Assembly: GCA_029964075.1 (NCBI GenBank)
Contig: CM057136.1
Span: 11,594,001-11,658,000 of the forward strand
Length of the DNA stretch: 64,000 nt
Direction of reading: 5' to 3'
Source of the DNA: Patiria pectinifera
Taxonomy: Eukaryota > Echinodermata > Asteroidea > Valvatida > Asterinidae
Shown: in pieces, positions 24,791 through 37,000 of the stretch
Numbering within the stretch: position 1 is the stretch's first letter
Layout: each line of letters opens with the position of its first letter
Notes under the pieces: generated by a model
The model's input: the letters and a program-made list of their open reading frames with translations, nothing else
What the model was told of the DNA's origin: nothing
Databases searched by the model: none
Position numbers and translations under genes: made by a program

Positions 24791-26960
24791 AAAAACAGTC
24801 ATTTTGATTGATTTTCACTGGTCGGAACGTGTAAAATTTGCCAGGCAGAGGATAGGGTAAAGAGTATTAATTTTGCACCAGAATTACAGTGTACGGTATG
24901 CGTTAAAGTCAAGAAAAAGTGACAGCACTCACAACTCACAAACAAATTTGATTCAGACAGTATCCACTCCGTGAACTTCATCTGGTTTTGTTGTTTAAAG
25001 AAAATCAAAACAAATGATTCTCTAGTTAAAGGCCAAAAAATAACAGTTCTGCCTCTGGTTACCCCACCTACATGAACATGTACCTTATTTTGACAGCCCC
25101 ATCCCTAATTTTTTTTTGCGGGAAAATGAAAAAAACAAAAACCAATACTACCGGTACCTTTTACCCTTGACTACAAGCAGACACCCACATATGATCATCA
25201 CCAAAAACAATGCCCCCCCCCCCCTAAAAAAAAAAATCCCTACCTAACTACAGGTACCGGTACCCTATTTTCAAATGCCAAGTATTCAGAAGCTGAACTA
25301 TTTTTTTTTTTTTGGCCCAACTTAAACTCTAAAGTGCATTGGTCCCAAACTTTTCTTGGCCTGCTCTACGAACCCCTTCCCTCTGAGGGTTCTCATTAAA
25401 AGAAGAAAGTGCAAACTTCCTAACTTTTGCTGTAATGCAAATCCCTCAACCACCATACAAGTTCTATGAGTGCTATATTACAAACAGAATGCAACTTCAC
25501 AGCATCAAAGCTCAATGACAATGCAGCTCAAATGTTACCTCAAGAGGAGGGTAGAGCTTAAAAAGGATGGATTTCGCTGGTTGAAATGCTGGTCCTAGCT
25601 TTTGTTCTATATGCAAAGTTAATGGATGCATGTAAGACATGATCAATGTACACGGTACAACACACGGAAACCTTTGGAGCTAAGCTGATTTTCTTCTCCC
25701 ACCCAAGGAGAATGAACTGTAAGTGGATCTAGCTACTAAGCCCGTATGCCTGCTTAGCCACCAAGGTTAAAAGTTGCAAGTTTAGAAGTTTATCAGAGTG
25801 GAGAGTGTTTTTAACGCTATAGTTTGGTCTACCCATGTTGAATTTAACACTGGTCCACCATGAGAGGAGCTGGATATGACGTTAACACGGCTCATTTAGG
25901 GCAACAGATTTCTGCTTAACCAGTAAAACAGAATGAAATCAACAAACTTTACCTTTTGAAATTGAATTCAGCTTTTTATATCCAAAATAAAAGATACATT
26001 GTATAGAAATATGGGAATTAATTAATTTATGTACATGATACATGTATGTGAACATTTTCAATTTCAAGCATATTTATGCACAGCTTCAATGGCAGTTTTG
26101 TTATATTTAAATTCTGTACAAAAACAACTGACAAAACTTTTAGTCTTTTTCGATGAACTTTTCTCAATACAACAAACTTGTAGAAGCAGGAAACATTTTT
26201 TTCTTGCACTTATAGTCTTTGGTTGAAAAGTATTTTGGAATTTTTATATACCTGTACAAACCCGAGATGGAAAACCAACAATTTTGAAACAGAAAATCAG
26301 TGGCCCATTTTTGCCGATATGAGACACCATAACATTGATATCTTTTTCAGCTTTGTACTGTAGATAGTAACAACAATTCATGTTCAGTGAACTTGTTAGT
26401 AATATGTTAGTTATAAAATTGCACCACTCATGCATGTCACAAAATAGTGCACTGGAGCTGTTTCTATTTACCAGTTCCTGTCACATGAGGGCGCTGTACT
26501 GATCTGACATTCTAGGGAGAAAGACTACCATTTGTAATTACACAAGGAAAACTGATAAGAAGGGGGGTTTCTCATTTTATGGTCTGTTTTTCTCCGTGTT
26601 GTTACATGTATGTGTGGTAAACATGTGGTTGAGTTTGTCTAAATTATAAAAAAAAATTAAATAAGAATTTGTTTCAAAGTTAATATGTTACAATCTATAT
26701 CTAGTCAATATGCAGTATCACATTTCATAGGCCAATAATATGAGCAAATTGGAAAGGAAAAGATTATTTTTCAAAAGGTGTGGACGTAATAATTACAATG
26801 AACGTGAAAACACATTGGAAATAACAGCAACAAGTACACCATTTAATTCCACTTCTTGCTAATGTACCGTAATTGCAGTATCGAATCAGGATAGAGGAAG
26901 CAAGTTTTATAACATGTAACTTTAGCCCTCAAGACCCAGACGTTAACTACGTTAGTAGTA
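24791..26960. other. Non-coding stretch
   Basis: Contains poly-C/poly-A runs at about 25212-25235 and AT-rich sequence. No gene recognised. Confidence 0.45.
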
Positions 26961-26968
26961 GTACTTAC

Positions 26969-27240
26969 TCGCATGGTCTCGTGCACCTTGCCGCAAGTCC
27001 ATGTGACTGACGATCCAGCACGCGCGTGATCTTTTCGATGTTGGAATTTAGATACACAAATGTGTGCAAACGAACCGGGAAATTACACCAAAAAATCGAC
27101 GTCTGAGAAAGGCGGGACTTCTTTTCTATCGATTTAATTGAAGATGAGTGTGCTTCTAAAGCGTAAATAAAGTTCAAATATAGTCTAAATGTGAAAATCG
27201 ATATTTGACAAAGTTCTACATTTTTGGGTTCATGTTCCAA
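26969..27240 (-). other. Candidate minus-strand exon with a strong donor
   Basis: On the - strand an open frame beginning at an ATG (27240) runs about 90 codons and meets ATGCGA|GTAAGTAC, a near-perfect splice donor at 26969/26968. The last third is CpG-richer than its surroundings. The encoded sequence is unrecognised and no downstream exon was found, so it may be a chance donor or the 5' exon of an unseen gene. Confidence 0.2.
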
Positions 27241-27275
27241 GAAGTGTGGCCCTTATTTACAGAGGTAGTCTAGTA

Positions 27276-27465
27276 AATAAGGTGTTTCACGGTAATATGC
27301 GCCCACTGGGCAATTTTACACGCGTTGCTGTGTACGCATCAGCAATGGAACACTTTTGCGCTTCCAAGACATCACTTGTTCTTTCCAAAATGGCCCGCGT
27401 CTAGCAACGTGTGTTCTTTTTGCCCCATGAACAAGATGGTGCATATTACCGTGAAACACCTTATT
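27276..27465. mobile_element. MITE with 28-bp terminal inverted repeats
   Basis: AATAAGGTGTTTCACGGTAA at the left end is mirrored by TTACCGTGAAACACCTTATT at the right end, 27 of 28 positions pairing. The 190-bp interior is non-coding. It stops about 25 bp before the CR1/L2-like retrotransposon fragment. Confidence 0.75.
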
Positions 27466-27490
27466 GGCCAAATATTTATGGAGCTAGTTG

Positions 27491-28003
27491 CAATTGGGTT
27501 TTCTTGCTGCTCGTGACCATCCGAGCGCACCGTTGTTACGTCGCCTTCATTGGCTACCAATTCGAGCACGCATAAATTTCAAACTTCTTGTCATTGTATA
27601 CAAATGTATCAACTCTATGGCACCTTCATATCTCCGAGAACTCCTCTCTTTCAACACATCTGTCTATGCCACCCGCTCATCATTTGACAAAACCCGTCTC
27701 CATAACCCCCAAACTAAGTCGCGTACTGGAGATCGTGCCTTTCAAGCCGCTGCTCCCCGGCTGTGGAATTCCCTACCCCGTAACATCCGGGAAGCCAACA
27801 CACTTCAGCTCTTCAAAAATAGACTCAAAACCCATTTATTTGTTTAATCATGCCATATGTTATTTTGCTTGTATAGTTTTTTTGTTGTATCTGTATCAAT
27901 GTATTTTTTGTTTGTATCTTTAATTATTTTGTCAGCTTTTGTAAAGCGCTCCGATCTTTGTGGGGCGCTATAAAAATGCCTATATGTATGTATATGTATG
28001 TAG
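27491..28003 (+). mobile_element. CR1/L2-like non-LTR retrotransposon, 3' end
   Basis: A 5'-truncated copy. The open frame to the stop at 27845-27847 encodes the region after the reverse transcriptase core in CR1/L2/Rex-type elements. Landmarks are LHWLPIRARINFKLLVIVYK near the start, MAPSYLRELL, then the GDRAFQAAAPRLWNSLP block and FKNRLKTHLF at the C-terminus. After the stop come about 90 bp of AT-rich 3' UTR, the GTAAAGCGCTCCGATC...GGGGCGCTATAAAAATG hairpin typical of these families, and a short TATATGTATG tandem tail. The RT catalytic domain and endonuclease are absent, so the copy cannot mobilise. The intact frame over about 115 codons suggests a fairly recent insertion. The exact clade needs a database comparison. 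Confidence 0.88.
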
Positions 28004-28530
28004 AATAGAGGGGAAAAGGACCATTTTTGTGATGCACTGGCATAGGCGATCGTGTAGTGTAGGGCCCGGTTCCTATAAGGGAACAGAATCCACTTTAAAA
28101 TTATTGGACCTACCAAACTAGTTGGTGACATTCTCAATAAACAGGTATGACATAGAGGGCAGGGTTTTGATTTTTTTCAGGGAAATTTGGGGGTAAAATG
28201 ACGATGACAGCGCAGCGACAACACGCGACCCGAAAATAAAGATGGCGATCACCGCGCGATGTACCGTTAGCACGCAGGGCGCGCTGCGCAAGGCACAAAG
28301 CGCGCAGGAAAACCGTTATTTCTACTTCAAGAATCTGTTCAAAATTGCAAAACGGGTGTCATAAGAATTGAGAAGTCTGCTTTTGATTGTAAAGGTGATT
28401 TTTGGGCAATAAAAAAAACGTTTTTGACTCTAATTTTATCAAAACAAAACAGGGCCCTACACTTCACGATTGCCCTGGCATGACTGGGGATAAGGCCAGG
28501 GTCATGTTTTTTTAGGGACTGTTATGATCT
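28004..28530. other. Non-coding stretch
   Basis: A CpG-richer patch at 28196-28310 (GCGCGCTGCGC words) is bounded by two inverted copies of an AGGGCCCnnnnACT-like motif near 28060 and 28450, a possible worn element. No gene. Confidence 0.4.
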
Positions 28531-29433
28531 TACTAGTAGCTAGCTCTACTGAGTGGAGCGCTGAATTACGGGTACCCCTCCATACTAGCGCTCCACCGTT
28601 TCGTCATACTTAGAGGGCACCATCACGTAGCACAGTCACAAACCCACGCGAGGACAAAAAAACCCCAAAAAACCGGTAAAGAGATTACAAATGAGAGAGA
28701 CAGTTATCCTGGATTGATCTATACATTCTTGACATCCCATGAGACCCCTTATATTGTTCCCAAACAGCGAACATTTTGGGAAAAAACAGGAAAATAGTCT
28801 GAAAACTTACAGTTCAATGTGTTTGCATGGAGGTTCGGTTCTTGAATTAGCTTGTCGCGGAGGGCGTCCTGACGTGACGTCACCGTCGTTGCTCGGTCGA
28901 TCGCGAAGAAAAACAAGTCGCGCTTTATCAACGACTGTTTTGTGTAATAATACGTGCTCCTTGGGTGTGTTCAAAGCCCATACTGTCGTACGGCGCGGCG
29001 CGGATCGGAGCACGTATTATTACACGAAACAGTCGCTGATAAAGTGCGACTTGTTTTTCTTCGCGATCGACCGAGCAACGACGGTGACGTCACGTCAGGA
29101 CGCCCTCCGCGACAAGCTAATTCAAGAACCGAACCTCCATGCAAACACATTGAACTGTAAGTTTTCAGACTATTTTCCTGTTTTTTTCCAAAATGTTCGC
29201 TGTTTGGGAACAATATAAGGGGTCTCATGGGATGTCAAGAATGTATAGATCAATCCAGGATAACTGTCTCTCTCATTTGTAATCTCTTTACCGGTTTTTT
29301 TGGGTCTTTTTGTCCTCGCGTGGGTTTGTGACTGTGCTACGTGATGGTGCCCTCTAAGTATGACGAAACGGTGGAGCGCTAGTATGGAGGGGTACCCGTA
29401 ATTCAGCGCTCCACTCAGTAGAGCTAGTTAGTA
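28531..29433. repeat. Large palindrome, about 430-bp arms and 46-bp loop
   Basis: The left arm 28531-28960 and right arm 29007-29433 are reverse complements with only scattered mismatches and small indels, for example ATAATACGTGCTCC against GGAGCACGTATTAT next to the loop. The loop is CG-rich. Each arm includes TGACGTCA (a CREB/ATF core) and, near the outer end, a small hairpin formed by TGGAGCGCT and AGCGCTCCA. Nearly identical ORFs of about 70-85 codons on both strands only reflect the symmetry. It may be a foldback transposon or a recent inverted duplication; no recognisable transposase is present. Confidence 0.9.
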
Positions 29434-29528
29434 GCTTGAGTAACTCCAGCTGACATGCTCATATTCATTCGCTGTGATTAGTGTGAATGAATATGAGCAT
29501 GTATTGTCAGCTGGAGTTACTCAAGCTA
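29432..29528. repeat. Second palindrome, about 40-bp arms
   Basis: TAGCTTGAGTAACTCCAGCT at 29432 pairs with AGCTGGAGTTACTCAAGCTA ending at 29528. The arms continue through ATGCTCATATTCATTC and close on a 14-base loop. It begins within the last bases of the large palindrome. A third copy of AGCTGGAGTTACTCAAGC lies at 29597-29614. Confidence 0.85.
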
Positions 29529-30695
29529 GTTTCTAGTACGTAGTTTCAGCTCCAGCTCTACGTTATGTCAAATTCCTGATTTGCAAATTGCATTGGAGCT
29601 GGAGTTACTCAAGCAAGGCCTAATCTAATGTAATGACAGTAAAAATAAAGTAAAACCAAAGACAATGACAACAAGACGTGTGCGCAATCATGTGCTGAAT
29701 CGCCAAAAATGCAACATATAGACCCGTGAACGTGGCTTGTAAACTACGCTTTGTATTATAATAATCCATTTACTGCAAATACTTACCTGCCAGACTAAAC
29801 AGAACAAGAAGAGAAAACCTTCAGCATGTCCAGATTTCCGCACCACTTCTTTACCCACTTCTTAAGTAAGTTCTTTCCTCACCTCACTGCATGCACCATG
29901 CTCCGTACGTACGCCGAACCAGATTTGACAACATAAAAAGTCATGAATACAATACAAATGATGACATGCATGACATGCGTTTCGTAAATAACAATATTAT
30001 GACCACAAGGGGGCGCTAAGTCAGGCGCGCGCCCCCAAGAGATACACGAGTGCCGCGCACCGTGGCACGCGGGGCCTTCCGTACTCGTCTCATTTATCTC
30101 CATCCGATGCGGGTCGGGAGGTAGAAAGATCCACCCAACACTTGGGCCAGTAATTTCACTTTTCTTCCCCGCAAAACATATGTTGTAGACTGCAACACTT
30201 TTTTAAAGACACGTGGGAACATTTGTTCGCGTAGTGTCATATGCATGATTATGAATATGAGCAACGGGATCAGACCGGTCTTGTTGACCAGTAAGGTAAT
30301 TACTACCGGTATAGGTTGCATACCTAATCACCCGGTTAAAAAGGCACGCATTCTTTTTCCATAGGCGAATACGAACAAAGGAGAAAAATGTATTCTTTTG
30401 AAGCACCTGTGGTATGCGCGCCTTATTACCCATCGTATAAGCGCCTGATACAAACGTTTTGCTGGGCGGTGTGCCAGGGCGTGGCAACGCGGTCGGTTGA
30501 CGGAACTATCGCAAGGCCTACTGCACGATGAAGAGGAATACCATGGAGCTGCAGGGGTCAGTCATCGGGCATTTGAATTTAAAGCAAGAGTCTTCGTCAT
30601 CAAACTAATGACTATGCCTAAGCCCGAAATTAAATTAAACTAAAACAATTACCGTAGTACGCAAACTGTCGGTCCATTTCAATCAACTAATCACA
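29529..30695. other. Non-coding stretch with one strong minus-strand donor
   Basis: On the - strand, CTGGCAG|GTAAGTATT at 29787/29786 is an excellent donor. The frame in front of it encodes KSGHAEGFLFLFCLVWQ, a hydrophobic stretch, but opens without a Met or a clear acceptor. Nothing else gene-like was found. Confidence 0.35.
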
Positions 30696-30895
30696 GTGAA
30701 GAGACGCACACTGAAGTGGTATGGGTATATTTCAAGACCTTGCAAAGACGGTCCTGCAAGGCACAGTTCAAGAAGAAAGAAAACGTAGAACTGGACAAAT
30801 GAGGCCCAAACTTAGAAGACACGCGGCTCCGGAGAAACTGCTCGTCGCGAAGTCATCAACGGTGGTGCCCCCACGACGGCGAAGGGTGATGGCAA
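30696..30895 (+). pseudogene. RTE-like retrotransposon 3' coding remnant, frameshifted
   Basis: One frame reads VKRRTLKWYGYISR; after a frameshift near 30735 a second frame continues with DLAKTVLQGTVQEERKRRTG. Together these match the C-terminal tail of many RTE-like reverse transcriptases (LKWYGHVTR, then AKTVLQGTV, then RRRGRQ). Downstream, LLVAKSSTVVPP resembles the last residues of such proteins. The reading is broken and everything upstream is missing. It ends about 140 bp before the satellite array. Confidence 0.65.
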
Positions 30896-31032
30896 AATGC
30901 GAAGGCAAGGTAAGTGATGCATATGCAATTTCGTAACTCTAAGGGGAACTTAGGCGGGGACTGGCACGGTTTTACAACTGATAATGTAGTAATCAACGAT
31001 AACGTTTACCAACCGATACAGTGTCACACAAA

Positions 31033-34000
31033 TCATCTTGACGGTATCTTGTTATGGGAAATTCCTGATTTTTTTTACATGTATGGGGAGCTAGATAGTC
31101 TGGCAACAACGTCCAACAAGTTTGAAGTCCATAGACCCAATAGTCGTGGAAAAAATGTGACAAAAGCAAAAATATTTTGCCCGAGCTTGTTTCTCTGTGT
31201 GTATTGCCATACAGTAGGCTGTCAGCGGGCTTGTACGAGTTTGTTTCTGTGCGTAAATTGCCATAGAGTAGGCTGTCAGCGGGCTTCACTCCGTGGTGTG
31301 TTTACTTGATATATCTCGTCTTGACGGTATCTTGTTATGAGAAATTTCTGATTTTTTGGACATATCTCGAGAGCTAGTTAGTCTGGCAACAACGTCCAAC
31401 AAGTTTGAAGTCCGTAGACCCAATACTCGTGGAGAAAATGTGACATAAGCAAGAATATTATGCCCGAGTTTGTTTCTGTGCGTAAATTGCCATAGAGTAG
31501 GCTGTCAGCGGGCTTCACTCTATGGTGTGTTTACTTGCTATATCTCGTCTTGACGGTATCTTGTTCTGACAAATTTCTGATTTTTGGACATATATCGAGA
31601 GCTAGTTAGTCTGGCAACAACGTCCAACAAGTTTGAAGTCCGTAGACCCAATACTCGTGGAGAAAATGTGACATAAGCAAGAATATTATGCCCGAGTTTG
31701 TTTCTGTGCGTAAATTGCCATAGAGTAGTCTGTCAGCGGGCTTCGCTCCGTGGTGTGTTTACATGCTATATCTCGTCTTGACGGTATCTTGTTGTGAAAA
31801 TTTCTGATTTTTTGGACATATATCGATAGCTAGTTAGCCTGGCAACAACGTCCAACAAGTTTGAAGTCCGTAGACCCAATACTCGTGGAGAAAATGTGAC
31901 ATAAGCAAGAATATTATGCCCGAGTTTGTTTCTGTGCGTAAATTGCCATAGAGTAGGCTGTCAGCGGGCTTCACTCCGTGGTGTGTTTACATGCTATATC
32001 TCGTCTTGACGGTATCTTGTTCTGACAAATTTCTGATTTTTGGACATATATCGAGAGCTAGTTAGTCTGGCAACAACGTCCAACAAGTTTGAAGTCCGTA
32101 GACCCAATACTCGTGGAGAAAATGTGACATAAGCAAGAATATTATGCCCGAGTTTGTTTCTGTGCGTAAATTGCCATAGAGTAGGCTGTCAGCGGGCTTC
32201 ACTCCGTGGTGTGTTTACTTGCTATATCTCGTCTTGACGGTATCTTGTTATGAAAAATTTCTGATTTTTTGGACATATATCGAGAGCTAGTTAGTCTGGC
32301 AACAACGTCCAACAAGTTTGAAGTCCGTAGACCCAATACTCGTGGAGAAAATGTGACATAAGCAAGAATATTATGCCCGAGTTTGTTTCTGTGCGTAAAT
32401 TGCCATAGAGTAGGCTGTCAGCGGGCTTCACTCCGTGGTGTGTTTACTTGCTATATCTCGTCTTGACGGTATCTTGTTATGAAAAATTTCTGATTTTTTG
32501 GACATATATCGATAGCTAGTTAGTCTGGCAACAACGTCCAACAAGTTTGAAGTCCGTAGACCCAATACTCGTGGAGAAAATGTGACATAAGCAAGAATAT
32601 TATGCCCGAGTTTGTTTCTGTGCGTAAATTGCCATAGAGTAGGCTGTCAGCGGGCTTCACCCTATGGTGTGTTTACATGCTATATCTCGTCTTGACGGTA
32701 TCTTGTTGTAGAAAATTTCTGATTTTTTGGACATATATCGAGAGCTAGTTAGTCTGGCAACAACGTCCAACAAGTTTGAAGTCCGTAGACCCAATACTCG
32801 TGGAGAAAATGTGACATAAGCAAGAATATTATGCCCGAGTTTGTTTCTGTGCGTAAATTGCCATAGAGTAGGCTGTCAGCGGGCTTCACTCCGTGGTGTG
32901 TTTACTTGCTATATCTCGTCTTGACGGTATCTTGCTATGAAACATTTCTGAATTTTTGGACATATATCGAGAGCTAGTTAGTCTGGCAACAACGTCCAAC
33001 AAGTTTGAAGTCCGTAGACCCAATACTCGTGGAGAAAATGTGACATAAGCAAGAATATTATGCCCGAGTTTGTTTCTGTGCGTAAATTGCCATAGAGTAG
33101 GCTGTCAGCGGGCTTCACTCCGTGGTGTGTTTACTTGCTATATCTCGTCTTGACGGTATCTTGTTATGAAAAATTTCTGATTTTTTGGACATATATCGAT
33201 AGCTAGTTAGTCTGGCAACAACGTCCAACAAGTTTGAAGTCCGTAGACCCAATACTCGTGGAGAAAATGTGACATAAGCAAGAATATTATGCCCGAGTTT
33301 GTTTCTGTGCGTAAATTGCCATAGAGTAGGCTGTCAGCGGGCTTCACTCCGTGGTGTGTTTACTTGCTATATCTCGTCTTGACGGTATCTTGTTATGAAA
33401 AATTTCTAATTTTTGGACATATATCGATAGCTAGTTAGTCTGGCAACAACGTCCAACAAGTTTGAAGTCCGTAGACCCAATACTCGTGGAGAAAATGTGA
33501 CATAAGCAAGAATATTATGCCCGAGTTTGTTTCTGTGCGTAAATTGCCATAGAGTAGGCTGTCAGCGGGCTTCACTCCGTGGTGTGTTTACTTGCTATAT
33601 CTCGTCTTGACGGTATCTTGTTATGAAAAATTTCTGATTTTTTGGACATATATCGAGAGCTAGTTAGTCTGGCAACAACGTCCAACAAGTTTGAAGTCCG
33701 TAGACCCAATACTCGTGGAGAAAATGTGACATAAGCAAGAATATTATGCCCGAGTTTGTTTCTGTGCGTAAATTGCCATAGAGTAGGCTGTCAGCGGGCT
33801 TCACTCCGTGGTGTGTTTACTTGCTATATCTCGTCTTGACGGTATCTTGTTATGAAAAATTTCTGATTTTTTGGACATATATCGATAGCTAGTTAGTCTG
33901 GCAACAACGTCCAACAAGTTTGAAGTCCGTAGACCCAATACTCGTGGAGAAAATGTGACATAAGCAAGAATATTATGCCCGAGTTTGTTTCTGTGCGTAA

Positions 34001-37000
34001 ATTGCCATAGAGTAGTCTGTCAGCGGGCTTCACTCCGTGGTGTGTTTACATGCTATATCTCGTCTTGACGGTATCTTGTTGAAAAAAATTTCTGATTTTT
34101 TGGACATATATCGAGAGCTAGTTAGTCTGGCAACAACGTCCAACAAGTTTGAAGTCCGTAGACCCAATACTCGTGGAGAAAATGTGACATAAGCAAGAAT
34201 ATTATGCCCGAGTTTGTTTCTGTGCGTAAATTGCCATAGAGTAGGCTGTCAGCGGGCTTCACTCCGTGGTGTGTTTACTTGCTATATCTCGTCTTGACGG
34301 TATCTTGTTGTGACAAATTTCTGATTTTTGGACATATATCGAGAGCTAGTTAGTCTGGCAACAACGTCCAACAAGTTTGAAGTCCGTAGACCCAATACTC
34401 GTGGAGAAAATGTGACATAAGCAAGAATATTATGCCCGAGTTTGTTTCTGTGCGTAAATTGCCATAGAGTAGGCTGTCAGCGGGCTTCACTCCGTGGTGT
34501 GTTTACTTGCTATATCTCGTCTTGACGGTATCTTGTTATGAAAAAATTCTGATTTTATGGACATATATCGATAGCTAGTTAGTCTGGCAACAACGTCCAA
34601 CAAGTTTGAAGTCCGTAGACCCAATACTCGTGGAGAAAATGTGACATAAGCAAGAATATTATGCCCGAGTTTGTTTCTGTGCGTAAATTGCCATAGAGTA
34701 GGCTGTCAGCGGGCTTCACTCCGTGGTGTGTTTACTTGCTATATCTCGTCTTGACTGTATCTTGTTATGAAAAATTTCTGATGTTTTGGACATATATCGA
34801 TAGCTAGTTAGTCTGGCAACAACGTCCAACAAATTTGAAGTCCGTAGACCCAATACTCGTGGAGAAAATGTGACATAAGCAAGAATATTATGCCCGAGTT
34901 TGTTTCTGTGCGTAAATTGCCATAGAGTAGGCTGTCAGCGGGCTTCACTCCGTGGTGTGTTTACTTGCTATATCTCGTCTTGACGGTATCTTGTTATGAA
35001 ACATTTCTGATTTTTTGGACATATATCGAGAGCTAGTTAGTCTGGCAACAACGTCCAACAAGTTTGAAGTCCGTAGACCCAATACTCGTGGAGAAAATGT
35101 GACATAAGCAAGAATATTATGCCCGAGTTTGTTTCTGTGCGTAAATTGCCATAGAGTAGTCTGTCAGCGGGCATCGCTCCGTGGTGTGTTTACATGCTAT
35201 ATCTTGTCTTGACGGTATCTTGTTGTGAAAAATTTCTGATTTTGTGAACATATATCGATAGCTAGTTAGTCTGGCAACAACGTCCAACAAGTTTGAAGTC
35301 CGTAGACCCAATACTCGTGGAGAAAATGTGACATAAGCAAGAATATTATGCCCGAGTTTGTTTCTGTGCGTAAATTGCCATAGAGTAGGCTGTCAGCGGG
35401 CTTCACTCCGTGGTGTGTTTACTTGCTATATCTCGTCTTGACTGTATCTTGTTATGAAAAATTTCTGATGTTTTGGACATATATCGATAGCTAGTTAGTC
35501 TGGCAACAACGTCCAACAAGTTTGAAGTCCGTAGACCCAATACTCGTGGAGAAAATGTGACATAAGCAAGAATATTATGCCCGAGTTTGTTTCTGTGCGT
35601 AAATTGCCATAGAGTAGGCTGTCAGCGGGCTTCACTCCGTGGTGTGTTTACTTGCTATATCTCGTCTTGACGGTATCTTGTTATGACAAATTTCTGATTT
35701 TTGGACATATATCGAGAGCTAGTTAGTCTGGCAACAACGTCCAACAAGTTTGAAGTCCGTAGACCCAATACTCGTGGAGAAAATGTGACATAAGCAAGAA
35801 TATTATGCCCGAGTTTGTTTCTGTGCGTAAATTGCCATAGAGTAGGCTGTCAGCGGGCTTCACTCCGTGGTGTGTTTACTTGCTATATCTCGTCTTGACG
35901 GTATCTTGTTATGAAAAATTTCTGATTTTTTGGACATATATCGAGAGCTAGTTAGTCTGGCAACAACGTCCAACAAGTTTGAAGTCCGTAGACCCAATAC
36001 TCGTGGAGAAAATGTGACATAAGCAAGAATATTATGCCCGAGTTTGTTTCTGTGCGTAAATTGCCATAGAGTAGGCTGTCAGCGGGCTTCACTCCGTGGT
36101 GTGTTTACTTGCTATATCTCGTCTTGACTGTATCTTGTTATAAAAAAAATCTGATTTTTTTTTACATATATCGATAGCTAGATAGTCTGGCAACAACGTC
36201 CAACAAGTTTGAAGTCCGTAGACTCAATACTCGTGGAGAAAATGTGACATAAGCAAGAATATTATGCCCGAGTTTGTTTCTGTGCGTAAATTGCCATAGA
36301 GTAGGCTGTCAGCGGGCTTCACTCCGTGGTGTGTTTACTTGCTATATCTCGTCTTGACGGTTTCTTGTTCTGAAAAATTTCTGATTTTTTGGACATGTAT
36401 CGAGAGCTAGTTAGTCTGGCAACAACGTCCAACAAGTTTGAAGTCCGTAGACTCAATACTCGTGGAGAAAATGTGACATAAGCAAGAATATTATGCCCGA
36501 GTTTGTTTCTGTGCGTAAATTGCCATAGAGTAGGCTGTCAGCGGGCTTCACTCCGTGGTGTGTTTACTTGCTATATCTCGTCTTGACGGTATCTTGTTAT
36601 GAAAAATTTCTGATTTTTTGGACATATATCGATAGCTAGTTAGTCTGGCAACAACGTCCAACAAGTTTGAAGTCCGTAGACCCAATACTCGTGGAGAAAA
36701 TGTGACATAAGCAAGAATATTATGCCCGAGTTTGTTTCTGTGCGTAAATTGCCATAGAGTAGGCTGTCAGCGGGCTTCACTCCGTGGTGTGTTTACTTGC
36801 TATATCTCGTCTTGACGGTATCTTGTTATGAAAAATTTCTGATTTTTTGGACATATATCGAGAGCTAGTTAGTCTGGCAACAACGTCCAACAAGTTTGAA
36901 GTCCGTAGACCCAATACTCGTGGAGAAAATGTGACATAAGCAAGAATATTATGCCCGAGTTTGTTTCTGTGCGTAAATTGCCATAGAGTAGGCTGTCAGC

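Noticed and set aside
28739-29228. Overlapping ORFs of up to 159 codons on both strands in the large palindrome
   Set aside because: The near-identical peptides on opposite strands are a consequence of the inverted repeat, and the longest one runs through the loop. No recognisable domain.
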